Source of the DNA: Sperchopsis tessellata | Taxonomy: Eukaryota > Arthropoda > Insecta > Coleoptera > Hydrophilidae | DNA length: 27,927 nt | Reading direction: 5' to 3' | NCBI GenBank assembly: GCA_033557685.1 | Contig: JAWQRN010000605.1 | Location: 1-27,927, forward strand | Shown: positions 1-9,953 of the stretch, one piece after another | Position numbering within the stretch: the first letter of the stretch is position 1 | Layout: each line of letters starts with the position of its first letter | Position numbers and translations under genes: made by a program | Notes under the pieces: generated by a model | Database searches by the model: none | What the model was told of the DNA's origin: nothing | Seen by the model: only the letters and a program-made list of their open reading frames with translations

Positions 1-237
1 GTTCATTTCTGTATTTAATATATCGACTTGGCCGGTTTGCTTGATGTTTGATTTCATCAAATATTAAAATTACACATATGAATCCCTTTTAATGTAAATA
101 CGACCTGCTTATTGGGAGAATCCAGACAAAATTCCTCAAGTATCTCTAAATAGCATATGCCACTTCTACCCAGAGCAAGGCTTTTCCAGTGGAAATTCTT
201 CACATCTTTGAATCACCGTCAATAAATAATAGGCACC

Positions 238-405
238 ATATTTCTATTCAAACTTCTCCACAACCTAATTAATGACCCTGCTTCATATATTAAAATTCAT
301 TTACCCATTAATTCCTTTAGGCATTAACACTTGTTTTATCTCTCCAATGCCAGAAATAATGTCCTTGATAACTCACCAATACAAAGAATGAGCTCACTAG
401 CCCTG
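238..405 (+). pseudogene. LINE ORF2 C-terminal tail fragment
   Basis: The plus-strand frame starting at 238 reads through one stop (TAA at 325-327) and gives residues such as FLFKLLHNLIND and, near its end, NSPIQRM. This pattern, F-x-K-L-L-x-N-L-I-x followed about 40 residues later by an N-S-P-x-x-R-M box, is what I know from the extreme C-terminus of CR1/Jockey-group LINE ORF2 proteins, downstream of the reverse transcriptase. No RT motifs lie upstream within the window, so this is a relic of a larger element that extends left or was truncated. It is decayed and cannot be functional. The family assignment is by motif memory only. Confidence 0.5.
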
Positions 406-407
406 GG

Positions 408-429
408 TGATTATGAAATTTCATAATCA
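408..429. repeat. Perfect 22-bp palindrome
   Basis: TGATTATGAAA at 408-418 is followed without spacer by its exact reverse complement at 419-429. It sits directly after the LINE tail and at the start of an AT-rich repeat cluster. The function is unknown. It may be the tip of an inverted-repeat element or a chance palindrome in AT-rich DNA. Confidence 0.6.
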
Positions 430-689
430 ATTATATTGATTAATCAAAAAAATCAGGTAATCAAATAATCTATGATCGATTAATCAAATAATTGACCATC
501 GATTAAAAAGTTTAAAATTGAAACCTATGCTTTATTTATCATAATTATTATAATCAAGATCGCCCTTATTATGTGGGGCACAAGGAATTTGCAGTATATA
601 CCAAGTGTGTAAATTTTCTATGTGAAAAATCAAATCTATGATAGATTAATCAAATATATGATGATCCAATAATCGATGATCAATTAAGG
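430..689. repeat. AT-rich cluster of GATTAATCAA-type repeats
   Basis: Short variants of the string GATTAATCAAA(T) recur near 437, 477 and 640, with related ATCGAT and TGATCGAT words between them. The cluster separates the LINE tail from gypsy copy A. I see no coding potential. It could be a degraded minisatellite or the subterminal part of a DNA transposon. Confidence 0.4.
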
Positions 690-1500
690 GAAGCTGTAGG
701 TGCAGCTCTCAAATATGAAGCTGCACATAAGTAACAATGAAAGGAACACCAGCTCAGGAAACTGAACTGTATGAAGTAAAAACCCACGAGAGGAATTTGT
801 AGAATATAAAATGCCAAAGGTGGGGTAAAGACGAGCACATACGCCCTGAGGAAATGCCTGCGAAAAATCAGGTACCAGGAAACAAAACTTCCAACACTAA
901 GGGGCACATGTTGGTGGGCATGAAAGAAACCCCCAGAATATTCACAACACACAGCATCTTATAAATAGTCTCGTCACTAATTAAGAAGCAGAGGTGCCAG
1001 TTCATGATAGACACAGGAGCCAATATTTTAGTAGTCAGATAAGATATGGTGAATCGGGAGAATTTGGAAAAGGTTACAAACCTCCACATCCGAATAGTTA
1101 CTAGTGATCAAATTTTAGTTAATGGAAGAGTGAACATAACCATATTTCAACATATGACTCTTACAAAGAGCCCTAATTAATGCTAAGATGTAATTTAAAT
1201 TTGTACCTTATAACACCAATGGGTCCTCTATAAATCTTAATATTGGAAAAGTATTGGGTACTCTAGAACCAGTCGTATCATTTGTCCGATGTGAAGAAGT
1301 GCACATAAATGAGAGTCCAAGATTATGTGAAGAAATTTAAACCAATTTTACTGATAATCTGAAGAATTTATCACCAACAGAAGAAAAACAAGTGCTAGAA
1401 CTTCTAAGCCAATTCTAAAACATATTTGGCAACGGAGAGGGGTGCTGCAGTCATAACAATGAGGTATAATACAAGATCGACACTGGTAGTGCCACCGCAA
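690..1500 (+). pseudogene. gypsy copy A gag end and protease remnant
   Basis: A retroviral-type aspartic protease active site, Q-F-M-I-D-T-G-A-N, is encoded at about 998-1024; the Asp-Thr-Gly triad is intact. An in-frame stop follows within a few codons. The preceding 300 bases are the end of gag, by match to the minus-strand copy C. Downstream, 1200-1330 corresponds to the protease-RT linker found open in copy B at 12349-12702, here with many stops. At about 1470-1500 the motif YKIDTGSATAI is the start of the segment before RT, after which the RT is deleted. Protease would process Gag-Pol in a live element. Confidence 0.7.
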
Positions 1501-1544
1501 TAAAGGAGTATCCAGAGCACTTCCAAAAAATACTTGCACGGAAG

Positions 1545-1771
1545 GAAACCCCTCCTTAGAACGGATCATGTTGCCCTACAATCGCTCGCTTAAAAAATCG
1601 AGATGGTCAAATTTCTTTATCACCGAACACCATAGAGATAAGATTCATAACAACACTGATGCTCTGTCAAGAAGACCCTACCCATTGGTGTGCAAACATT
1701 GCCAAAGCTTTGAAAAAACAACAGATATACAGTCTCTCGAAAACAGTGGAGGTCGAAGGATTGACAGATAG
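1545..1771 (+). pseudogene. gypsy copy A RNase H C-terminal remnant
   Basis: After the internal deletion the sequence resumes in RNase H with an R-T-D-H-V-A-L-Q-S-like stretch. In the frame 1568-1771 it gives HNNTDALSRRPY, which is the N-x-D-A-L-S-R-R-P signature at the end of gypsy RNase H (a conserved Asp lies in DAL). A short Cys-His-Cys stretch (VCKHCQSF) follows. Frame changes near 1570-1620 break continuity with the upstream part. In a live element this domain degrades the RNA strand of the RNA-DNA hybrid. Confidence 0.75.
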
Positions 1772-1889
1772 AACTGGAAGCAGCAAGAGCAAAGACCAGC
1801 ATGGGAAGAAGTAGTCAACTAGAGCCAAACAAAGACTTACTGCGTGCAGTGAAAATCACTGAAGATGGTAAATGGATTGTTAAAAAGTG

Positions 1890-2800
1890 CCTGAATGAGT
1901 GGCGAGGGAGATGAAGAGAGCATACAGCTGGTCCTACCTAACAAGAAATGGCAAGAAATGTTGAAAGACTACAAAACAAGAGCTCTGATTGCCATTAGGC
2001 ATAATAAAAACAGTAGAGAAGGATTGATTGAATCTATTGACTCAACTGTCACAATGATGTCAAAGAATGGTGTTGTAGATACACTACCTGTGCAGCAATT
2101 AATGGTCCGGAAGGAAGAGAAAGGCTCCGATAAAGCAGTATAATGTAGGAAGCCTTCTATGAAAGAATTGCTATAGACATAGCCGAGGCCGTTCCAAGAA
2201 ACTGATACTGGAACCAGATCGCCTACTGAACCAGGTAGCTTCGACAGCTGGAGAAGTGTTACTTAAAGAGTTTTTTAGTAAATTATTAGTAATTGAATCT
2301 ACGTTGTTCCAAGAGACCTGCAAGCTACATGGGATAAGGAAGATTTGAACAATGCCCTCAGTCTGATGGAATGGTGGAAAGAAATAATCCGAACCATGGG
2401 CAGATAATTCCGGAACATCAAAGAGATTGGCATCAGTATATGCCCTGATATTTTATTTTGGGCAACCAGCCGGATGAACAAAAAGCAGGTGATGATTATG
2501 TTGGCAACTTAAGAAGGAAGATGAATGACATTTACAATCTTGTCCTAAACAACATCCAGATTGTAAGTTATAGAATGAAGGAGAGATATGATGTAGAAGC
2601 TGATGCGAGAGAATTCAAAGAAGGCGATCTAGTCTGGCTGTCTGATCTCCTACGCAGGAAAGGTCTATACCCCAAACTGTAATAATCCTGGAGTATGAAG
2701 TAGTAAAGAAAATTAATGAAATGATATATTGAATCAAAAAACCACCACGAGGAAAACTTAAAGTCTTACACTAGAAGATATCATCGAGTTGAGAAATTAC
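1890..2800 (+). pseudogene. gypsy copy A integrase remnant
   Basis: Three blocks are recognisable. An open frame at 1895-2143 carries SIQLVLPNKKWQEML, the region before the HHCC zinc-binding part, but the His and Cys ligands are mostly lost. Then YERIAIDIA near 2160 marks the start of the catalytic core (the D of D,D-35-E), and PQSDGMVER near 2356-2380 carries the catalytic Glu. The open frame 2458-2682 holds the C-terminal part, including MKERYDVEADAREFKEGDLVWL, the GPY/F-type module of gypsy integrases. Most of the core between the first Asp and the Glu is missing, so it is non-functional. Confidence 0.8.
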
Positions 2801-3191
2801 AAGTCAAGGAAGAAGAGGAGTTCAATCAGGCAAACAATTGAATTTCAAGATAGTGACAGAGCAAAATCTGTTTGGTGCCAGTTAGAGATGGTCACTGAGT
2901 GGCAGGTGATCTGAAATTGTCCTGCGATATTGCCAAAGAGTTCCGTATGAGATTTCCGAGCCTTGGAGAACTACATAGCCAAGCTTAATCCGGTCAGCAA
3001 CTTCTGTAGTTGGGTGATGAAGACTGATCCATTTATTATTTGGACACAATGAGGAAGTCTCATCACCGAGACCTGTGGCCCTGTCTTGGTGCATTACTAG
3101 TGAGTACTCAAAAGGAAGATTGTAAGAAATTAGCCATTCCAAGGCTTGGGTGTGGACTTGACCGGGTGAGTTCAAGTTTAAGGACTCCAAC

Positions 3192-3400
3192 GTGAAGATA
3201 ACGTTGTTACACTTACTATCGAGAAAACCCCAGGCCAAGAGATATGTGGATTGTTATTTCTATAATTATTCAATCTGTACAAAGGGAAAGGCCTGTAACT
3301 ATCGAGAAGAACCATCAACAAGAGGAACTGTACAAGTCAGTACACTTTGGATACGACAATGCTGGCAAAGGTTAGCTGGCGCTATATGAGCATCACCAAA
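3192..3400 (+). pseudogene. CCCH zinc-finger-like frame at 3' end of gypsy copy A
   Basis: The 65-codon frame contains DCYFYNYSICTKGKACNYRE. The spacing C-x7-C-x5-C-x3 followed by Glu in place of His fits the CCCH fold, and the wording (C-Y-F-Y...C-T-K-G-x-x-C...R-x-E-P-S) resembles the first finger of ZC3H11A-type proteins. Immediately downstream, a W-x-R-x-x-C-W stretch at about 3345-3365 and an E-H-H-Q-K-like reading in a shifted frame near 3388-3402 look like a second, broken finger. It lies between integrase and the 3' LTR, so I infer that it belongs to the element (an extra 3' domain or ORF), not to a host gene. The equivalent region is missing from copies B and C. The missing His and frame breaks argue against activity. 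Alternatively it is a captured host fragment. Confidence 0.5.
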
Positions 3401-3525
3401 AGATGAACAGAAATTCCTTGTTTTTGGGAAGATCAATCCTCTGTATGCTTGAAACCATGTTGCCCTTTCAAACATCAGTCTGCATGTACTTCTGTTTAGG
3501 ACGAGCGGTAGTAAAGAAGGGCCAA

Positions 3526-3800
3526 TGTTACAAAACTACTTGTGAGACTTTACGCTCCTCACAGTGAAAACAGCCCGAGAATCGTCTGGGCAGCTCTCAG
3601 TGTTTCAAATCAAAATTGCCTGCAGCAGATATAAGAAGCGGGCTCGATATAGACGAGGTAGTTAGACCCAGTTCCGACTATTAAATTATAACAATGATCG
3701 GATGAATATTGTTAGAAATACTGTAATTTATTGTAGTGTTATTGTAAACTATGCACGTTAAAATTGAATACATATTATATTTGAATTGAATTATTATAAT
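3526..3800 (+). repeat. gypsy copy A 3' LTR
   Basis: It begins TGTTACAAAACTACT directly after a purine-rich tract (GTAAAGAAGGG, about 3511-3520), the expected arrangement of polypurine tract and LTR. The start aligns with the complement of solo LTR D (AGTAGTTTCGTAAC at 21307-21320). The distal part, TAAACTATGCACGTTAAAAT near 3745, aligns with copy B (11637-11665) and the complement of copy C (16880-16912). The right boundary near 3800 is degraded and approximate. Confidence 0.75.
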
Positions 3801-4117
3801 TTTTTATATAGCTCCTAATTTATTCGCAATCTGCCCTAAAGCAATAAGCTAAATTTTGAAATATTTCATTTAACATCACACAAGTGGGAGGTCAGAGTCT
3901 TACATTAAAGGCCCAACCATCAGATTTAACATAGTGTTGGTTGTTACTATAGGACTAATGCATAAAACAGACTCACATCTGTACCTTAACCCCACTATCC
4001 ATTACTTATTAGTCTCAGGAAACTGTAACTTCATAAAATAAACCTATGTTCTATGGCTTATATCTAAACGATTACAATGCTTAAGGCGATTCAAAGTTTA
4101 GGTGTTATCTAACAGAG
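3801..4117. other. Intergenic, nothing recognised
   Basis: No open frame with recognisable motifs and no obvious repeat. The stretch lies between gypsy copy A and the minus-strand LINE fragment, and part of it may be the LINE's decayed 3' end. Confidence 0.5.
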
Positions 4118-4446
4118 TCAAGCCGCGAGAGATATTTCTTCCCTGTGAAGAGAGTCGATGCGGACAAACCACGGAGCATCTGCGATTTTTCTTAGAGTTT
4201 TTGACTGAAATTGTTGAAGTTTGTTTATGTTCGAGTCACTCTTGGTCTCCCACAGCTGCAAACCGTAGGTCCACACTGGCTTTAGTATTATTTTATAAAC
4301 AATCAGTTTATTATTCAAGAGAGCATGGAATTACGACCGATCAGCCAGTACAGCCTGGAGTAGCCCAGACCAAGCTGCCTCCTTTCCTCGGAAAGGTGCT
4401 CCTTCCAACTGAGACGCCTGTCCAAGTGCATGCCCAGGTATTTTGC
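4118..4446 (-). pseudogene. Jockey-superfamily LINE ORF2 fragment (post-RT region)
   Basis: Read on the minus strand from 4446, the frame gives AKYLGMHLDRRLSWKEH, then after a one-base frameshift near 4310 it gives NNKLIVYKIILKPVWTYGLQLW and QSKTLRKIADAPWFV. The YLG-x-x-LD block and the LKPVWTYG-x-QLW block are hallmarks of the thumb/C-terminal region of Jockey-type ORF2 proteins, just after the reverse transcriptase. The catalytic part is absent and the fragment ends by 4118. It is a dead 5'-truncated or broken copy. The plus-strand open frame at 4102-4470 is only its antisense shadow. Confidence 0.85.
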
Positions 4447-4470
4447 ACTGTTGGCTTAAGGGAGTTTTGA

Positions 4471-7400
4471 CCAATTATTATTTGTGAACCTCAAAATCCT
4501 TAAAATATAAATAGCCAAAGCTGTTTACAAGTAAATCAGTTTTAGAAAGATGTTTTTTAAGTCAAATTTAGTAGTGTAGTTACCAGTCTATTGTGGAATG
4601 TATAGACATCTGTTTTCTTGTAAACCGTTTCTGTAAAGTGCATTTTTATTTAAACATCCGTTTGGAACAATATTCTATACAAAATTTTTATACAGAAATC
4701 AAACATGCATCGAAAACTGTGAGTTCATGTCCAAGTATCTGTCATCAGCAGTGCTGTGATAATAATTTGCTGTTCTAGACGTAATATATATATTTTGATT
4801 TCTTGTAGGTTTGCACATTTTGTTAGGCACATTATAAATACAATTCGACTAGTTCCTATTTTTCAATGCATGTTTGCTCTTTGTATTTAAAACTTGCTGT
4901 TTGCCTTGAGATTTAATGTAATGAATATAATTTGTTAGAAGAGATACAACAGATACATTCCAAGCTGCATGAAAAATAAATAACACAACCTTAAAAAAAT
5001 ATGATGCTTTGAGGACAAGATAGATGTCACGCGCTTTCATATCCTTAACTGTAAAAACGATACTACAGCCACAATGGTGATTAACATAGGAACTATTACA
5101 TCTACTTAAAATAAACCTCAAATTCTTGATATTAAGCGCTGCCATGCTGTGTACATCCACAATCCTTTATCTTCATTATATCGACAAAAATTATTAAGGA
5201 AAGAAGTCTTTTAGAATAATCTGGTAAAAATAATTTTTTTCATCTTAATATGCATATTTTGATATGTATTAATTTGAAGAAAAAAAAATTCCTGTATGCA
5301 TATTTACATAGCCTCCTTAAGCTCGATAACGCACCACATTTCTATCTATGCTTTAAAATAAATGACACCCTCTTGCATAGAACTAAGCAACTAACTTAAG
5401 GCAAGTTGTAAGGCTAGAATCCGTATCTGACAGCTCACAGTTAGTCGTACAGTAACTTTTTGAAATAAAGTTAAGATAATGTTTATAGTGATTAAGAATA
5501 TGTATATTTATTGATCGGTCTACTGTCGAAGCTGATACTCAAGTTTTTTATAAGATGCTTTCAGTCAGTGGGTAGATTCAAGATCTCATTTTACTGTCAG
5601 AGTATTATTGTTTGTAGCAATGTATATGAAATTCTGGGCCGTGAAATAAATTCTTGATTCTTGAAATTATTTTTATACTTTAGATTTTTGCAGTGACAAT
5701 TTTTAAGTGCTTGTTTAGTTTATTTATTTAATTATACTGTATTACGCTAGTTAGTAAGATTATTTTTGAAATTGAATATGTTCCAATAAATAAATTTTGT
5801 TTAATTACTTTATTACACCATTGCTATGGTTATAACTATTAAATAAAAATCATTACCATTTAATAGCTTTTATAAAACCTAGTTGTCCCATAGAGACGTT
5901 GCTATTTTATGTGTTAATTTCTTCATAATTTGGTATTGCCGTATCGCTTAGTAACATTTATATCATTTTTATATATAAGCTTACTTGTCTCCTTTTTACT
6001 TAGGATATTTTCAGTAGCACTAAAGATAAGGTAATGAAATCAGTCATTTATATACAAATCGTATTATAACTGGTAGTAAACTTGCTATTGATAATTTTTG
6101 GATTAAACTGCTAACACACTCGATTTTCTATGGTGACACTAAAGTGAGTAATAACAAAAATATCCACTTTTAAGCTTATCATACATTTTACTAAGGAAGC
6201 AAAGTTAACAAATAAAACTAAATATTATAAACAACCAAAAGTGTGTAGTTTGTTGGTTTCGACTTTTAAAATTCAAGTGCATGCTATCAAAACTGTACAA
6301 GTTTCATATTTATAGATAAAACTTATTTTACTTCTTTCTAAAGTAAACAAATAAAATTATTAATTAACTCTTAAGTCACAGTGAGCCACACTTTTGTTAC
6401 AATTGATATATAAATTGAAATATTTGTGGAAATTTAAAGTAACCAGACGTACAGCATTGTACTGTTTTATAGATCATGTTCATACCATAAAATTAGTGAT
6501 ATACTGCTAGATGAGTTTTAAGTATGATTTATGATTAGGGTTACATTCAGCTTTAGTTTATTTGAAGAAACTGCCTCGAACCCATAGAAGGCCCTGTTTT
6601 CTAAAATTTATGAAAAAATTGCTGCAGAGAAACATGCTTAATAATTAACTAACCCAAAGGATTCAAGCCAAAATTCCCTTGTTGGTAACCTTATTTGATT
6701 TAGAATTTGTTATTAATTTTATTATAGCAATACGTGATTTTTCCAAGGAAGTTATAATATTCGTAGCTCATTTTCTATATTCTATCAATATATTTTCATT
6801 TTTGAATACACATTGCAACTTCAGGAAATTTTATGAAATACAATACAAATTTCAGTAAATAGTGTTGAAATTAAATTGACTACTATCAATACGTAAACAT
6901 ACAATATGTATCTACTGAACTATCATTAATTGCCTTGCTGAAGAAGACACAATTAATACTAATTTTCACCACATTGGAAGAATAAGAGGTTATTTGTTAT
7001 TGATAGAACAATTTACATGTTTTTAAATATAATCGGCAACCAACATTACTGCTATGTTGAATTGCATAAGTAACGCAGCACCAAAAGCACTCATTGACTG
7101 AGCTTAAGGAGCCCTAAGTAAATATGCTTCCTGTATGCCTAAGAAAATCTGTATTTTAAGCATAGTTAAAACAAATATAGTTGCAGGAATTTACGCATTG
7201 CATGCTAACAAAAAACAGACTAGGCTTTACTAGGCGACGGTCAGCTTGACTTCAAAATGCAAATTCTATATTGACCATTACAATGTTAACACTTAAAGAA
7301 AATTAAAATACAAAATATATATTTTTATTTACGCATTAAAGAGATCATAGTGCAAAAGTTTAATAATTATTTTAAATAAACATAAGTGCTTAATTTCCTG

Positions 7401-8141
7401 TAATAAATCGATGACTACAATAATCATAATACATTTTTGACATGATCCCTTGAGAACAGATGTCAAGCTCTATGACAAATAATGATTAAAAAAACTGAAG
7501 CTTTGAGGGTAACTAAACTGCAAATTTTAGTTTTGGATCTGACCTTTTATTTGTCAACTCTGACATGTGACAGCTACTATGGTGGTTATGGTGATAAATA
7601 GAATTTTAAAATAAACTTTGTTTTTCTAGAGACAGTAACTGTTTATCAACTACATTCACATTGACATATTGCGGAAACAAACAGAAGTATATATTTTAAA
7701 CTGCCGTCTGACGTAAATAAAATTAGCAACAGCTGAATAGTACCCGCAACATACTTTCTTAGTAGTTTTAAATGTAGTTTTTTAGTAGTTAATTATCTAG
7801 CATCCTCCTTAGTTAAACAAAAGATAAGGAGATTTAATATTTTAATATATATATATATACATAATACAAACTGTTTTTTTAGACTTTAGGCTATGCCATT
7901 ATATTTTAATGTAATTGATAGATTGTATGGTTCATTTAGAGTTTTTGAAACAAAATATCTATTTGAATAAAAAATAACAAAGACACAAACACCAAATAAA
8001 TAAAAATAATACATCAAAAGAGTAAATCACAATTTAAAAATACTGCACTCAATTATCTGATAATTAAATTTACAGTCTAATGTTGTAGCCTTTATAACTA
8101 TGATAAATGGGAATAAATACAAAAAATTTGATGTCAAGATT
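4471..8141. other. Gene-poor AT-rich 3' flank of ATRX
   Basis: About 3.7 kb without a coding region I can support on either strand. Base composition is uniformly AT-rich with many short A and T runs and a small TA repeat near 7846-7862. One stretch (5002-5066) recurs at 20886-20960 and is listed separately. I see no RT, transposase or host-domain motifs. Confidence 0.6.
5002..5066 (+). repeat. Dispersed repeat, copy 1
   Basis: GCTTTGAGGACAAGATAGAT and the bases following, up to ACGATAC, align by eye with 20886-20960 (GCTTTGAGGGCAACAATAGA and onwards to GCGATAC). A shorter similar start, GCTTTGAGGG, occurs near 7500. The element is of unknown type and boundaries; it could be a MITE or SINE remnant. 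Confidence 0.5.
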
Positions 8142-8147
8142 TTTATT
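8142..8147 (-). promoter_or_regulatory. Candidate polyadenylation signal for ATRX
   Basis: TTTATT on the plus strand is AATAAA on the transcribed minus strand, the first canonical hexamer after the ATRX stop codon, about 175 bases downstream. T-rich sequence follows in transcript sense. The region is AT-rich, so chance occurrence is possible. Confidence 0.45.
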
Positions 8148-8321
8148 TTAATCGATTATGAGAGTATAACGTAGTATAAACAAACAAAATGTTTTAGGAA
8201 TAAATGGTTCATATAAATAATACAGCACACTGCTTTTATGTACAAAACATTTAAATAGCTACATTTTAAAATTACATATTCCTAGATACTACTTTGTAAA
8301 ATACAAAATTTAAGGTGAATA

Positions 8322-8400
8322 TCAATCGTTAAGATCAATTATTTCATTGGAGTTCATTTGTGACGTTCCTGCACCCTGAAAGTTTGGATTCCAGTTCAAA
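8322..8400 (-). CDS. ATRX: ATRX/XNP terminal coding exon
   Basis: This 79-nt exon follows an acceptor (ATTTTTAG, AG at 8402-8401). Its first base completes the codon left open by exon 9953-9802, and the frame then runs 25 residues to TGA at 8324-8322, ending NSNEIIDLND. The phase match, acceptor and immediate stop support it as the last exon. The short acidic hydrophobic end (E-I-I-D-L-N-D) resembles small interaction tails of nuclear proteins, including SUMO-interacting-type motifs; that role is inference. Exons this short are easily missed. The alternative is that translation ends earlier, at a stop directly across the upstream donor. Confidence 0.8.
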
Positions 8401-9801
8401 CTAAAAATGAATGAAATTGTTACTTGAAAACTGTGATTAATCATTACTTTACTGTAGAAGGACAAACAATTATCTGCATTTTGAGCAATTGTAATTATCT
8501 GATGTATAGGTTGTTACAAAAATAAAAAAAAACACAAAATGCTGTGGAGGGCCATTAGTTGAATTTGTACTTTAATAGATATTAGAATTGAACTTGTAAT
8601 TTTTTAATCAGTTGCTGTCTGTGTTTAGTATTCCACACTAATAACAACAACATTTCATTTCCCTTGGTACCTTCTCTCCAATTCATTTCTAACCAATTGG
8701 AATCTTTCCCCATATTCTTCACTTAACTACTTAAATTTTCTAAGAAATAATAAGAGATGAGAGGTCAAAGTTTACTTTAATACTCTTCTGTAGCATACAA
8801 CTCACAAAACTTTTCATAATATCGGAAAATTAATTTTCTAAATATTGAGCACTACAATTTTGGAGCAAATCCACGGGTCTATTTAAGTTCTTTTTATGGA
8901 AAAAATTTTAAATGTAGAAACTAACATTATCTTGTAAAATTTATGATCCAACTAAAGTAACTGCTTAAGATTGCTTCATACTTAACCAAGAACTTACTAC
9001 AAATATCAACTTCCTTCTTTAAGGCTTTAACCAAAGTTTTATATGCAGAACAGGTAACAATATAATTATTTTGTTATCAGTGATCCACCTTTATTGTCCT
9101 TTGAATCTGGTACCGAAGTTTGTCTTGGATCAACTTGAACTTCCCGCACAAAAAAAACAGGTATTTTTGTATTACCAACTAACAATAGCAATAACTTTAT
9201 CTCCATACACTGCCAACTATGATTTAGCTTTGTCCAAAATAATGATATATTTTTATAGTTTTTTGTTCAATGAATGAGATATAAGAATGAATACATATAT
9301 ATATATATATATATGTTGTTTGTAGGAATTTCTAAGAAAATTTATAACTGCAGGAAAGTGGACTACAAATACTGCTAATAACATACTGTTAATAATGTAC
9401 AAAAAGATATTTGGAGTTCAAACTTTAAAGGTAAAAATATATTGATTTCTCGAGATAACATAGACCTGTAAGAAATAAGATAGAATAGAGGCAGTCTGCA
9501 CAGTACTAGCAAATGTTTAGTTTACTGTTACTTCACTACACAAATGGGACAAGCTAAACATAGGACAGAAGTGACTTAAAGACTGCCATACTAATACGGC
9601 CTAGACCGTTTATTGATTGGAATAATTGTTTTACAAAAATAAGGTAAAATTTTTGTTCGTAACAGTGGCATAAGAACAAATTTTATCTAAACTAACACTT
9701 TTCAATATGGTTTTAAATAATTTTTATAAAAAAATGAGCTATATGATATATAGATATTATTAATATATGACTTTGATTAAGTTAAAATAAAGAAAACTTA
9801 C
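8401..9801 (-). other. ATRX intron between the last two coding exons
   Basis: Donor GTAAGT at 9801-9796 (minus), acceptor TTTTTAG at 8407-8401. It is AT-rich, with a perfect (AT)10 microsatellite at 9295-9314. No coding features or recognisable transposon are seen in it. Confidence 0.8.
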
Positions 9802-9953
9802 GGTGGCATAGCTGAATTGTTTTGTGCAAATTGGTGCTGATACTGCTGAAACATGCGCATTGCCTGTTGATGTTGCAAGTTTTGCATCTGTTGTTGCTGC
9901 TGCATTTGAATTGCTTGCATAGTTTTAATCTCAGTTACTATTCTGTTGTAAGT
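9802..9953 (-). CDS. ATRX: ATRX/XNP Gln/Met-rich exon
   Basis: 152-nt exon starting in phase 0 after acceptor TTTTTAG (AG at 9955-9954), ending two bases into a codon before donor GTAAGT. It encodes TYNRIVTEIKTMQ followed by a run rich in Gln and Met (Q at 13 or more positions). This matches the position of the R-x-x-x-Y-N-D-V and Gln-rich segment near the C-terminus of vertebrate ATRX. It probably forms a coiled coil or low-complexity tail. If this donor is not used, the frame meets TAA immediately (CCG-TAA across the junction), giving a protein that ends ...SAMPP. Confidence 0.88.

Larger units (their letters stand above)
690..3800 (+). mobile_element. Ty3/gypsy retrotransposon relic, copy A
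   Basis: This is a 5'-truncated element on the plus strand. The order is gag C-terminal part, aspartic protease (DTGAN at 1010-1024), C-terminal part of RNase H, integrase, a spacer, a CCCH-finger-like frame, a purine-rich tract and a 3' LTR beginning TGTTAC at 3526. Its 690-950 region matches the complement of copy C around 15430-15640, and its protease, RNase H and integrase parts match copy B. Relative to B it has lost about 0.9 kb containing RT: sequence equivalent to B near 12890 joins sequence equivalent to B near 13770, at about 1520-1545. Many stops and frameshifts show it is dead. The order protease-RT-RNase H-integrase, seen fully in B, makes it Ty3/gypsy rather than copia. Confidence 0.85.

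Noticed and set aside
2882..3238. 118-codon minus-strand open frame
   Set aside because: Antisense within the spacer of gypsy copy A; no recognisable motif, and it overlaps the plus-strand CCCH-like frame.
4102..4470. 122-codon plus-strand open frame
   Set aside because: Antisense of the minus-strand LINE fragment with the YLG and LKPVWTYG boxes.
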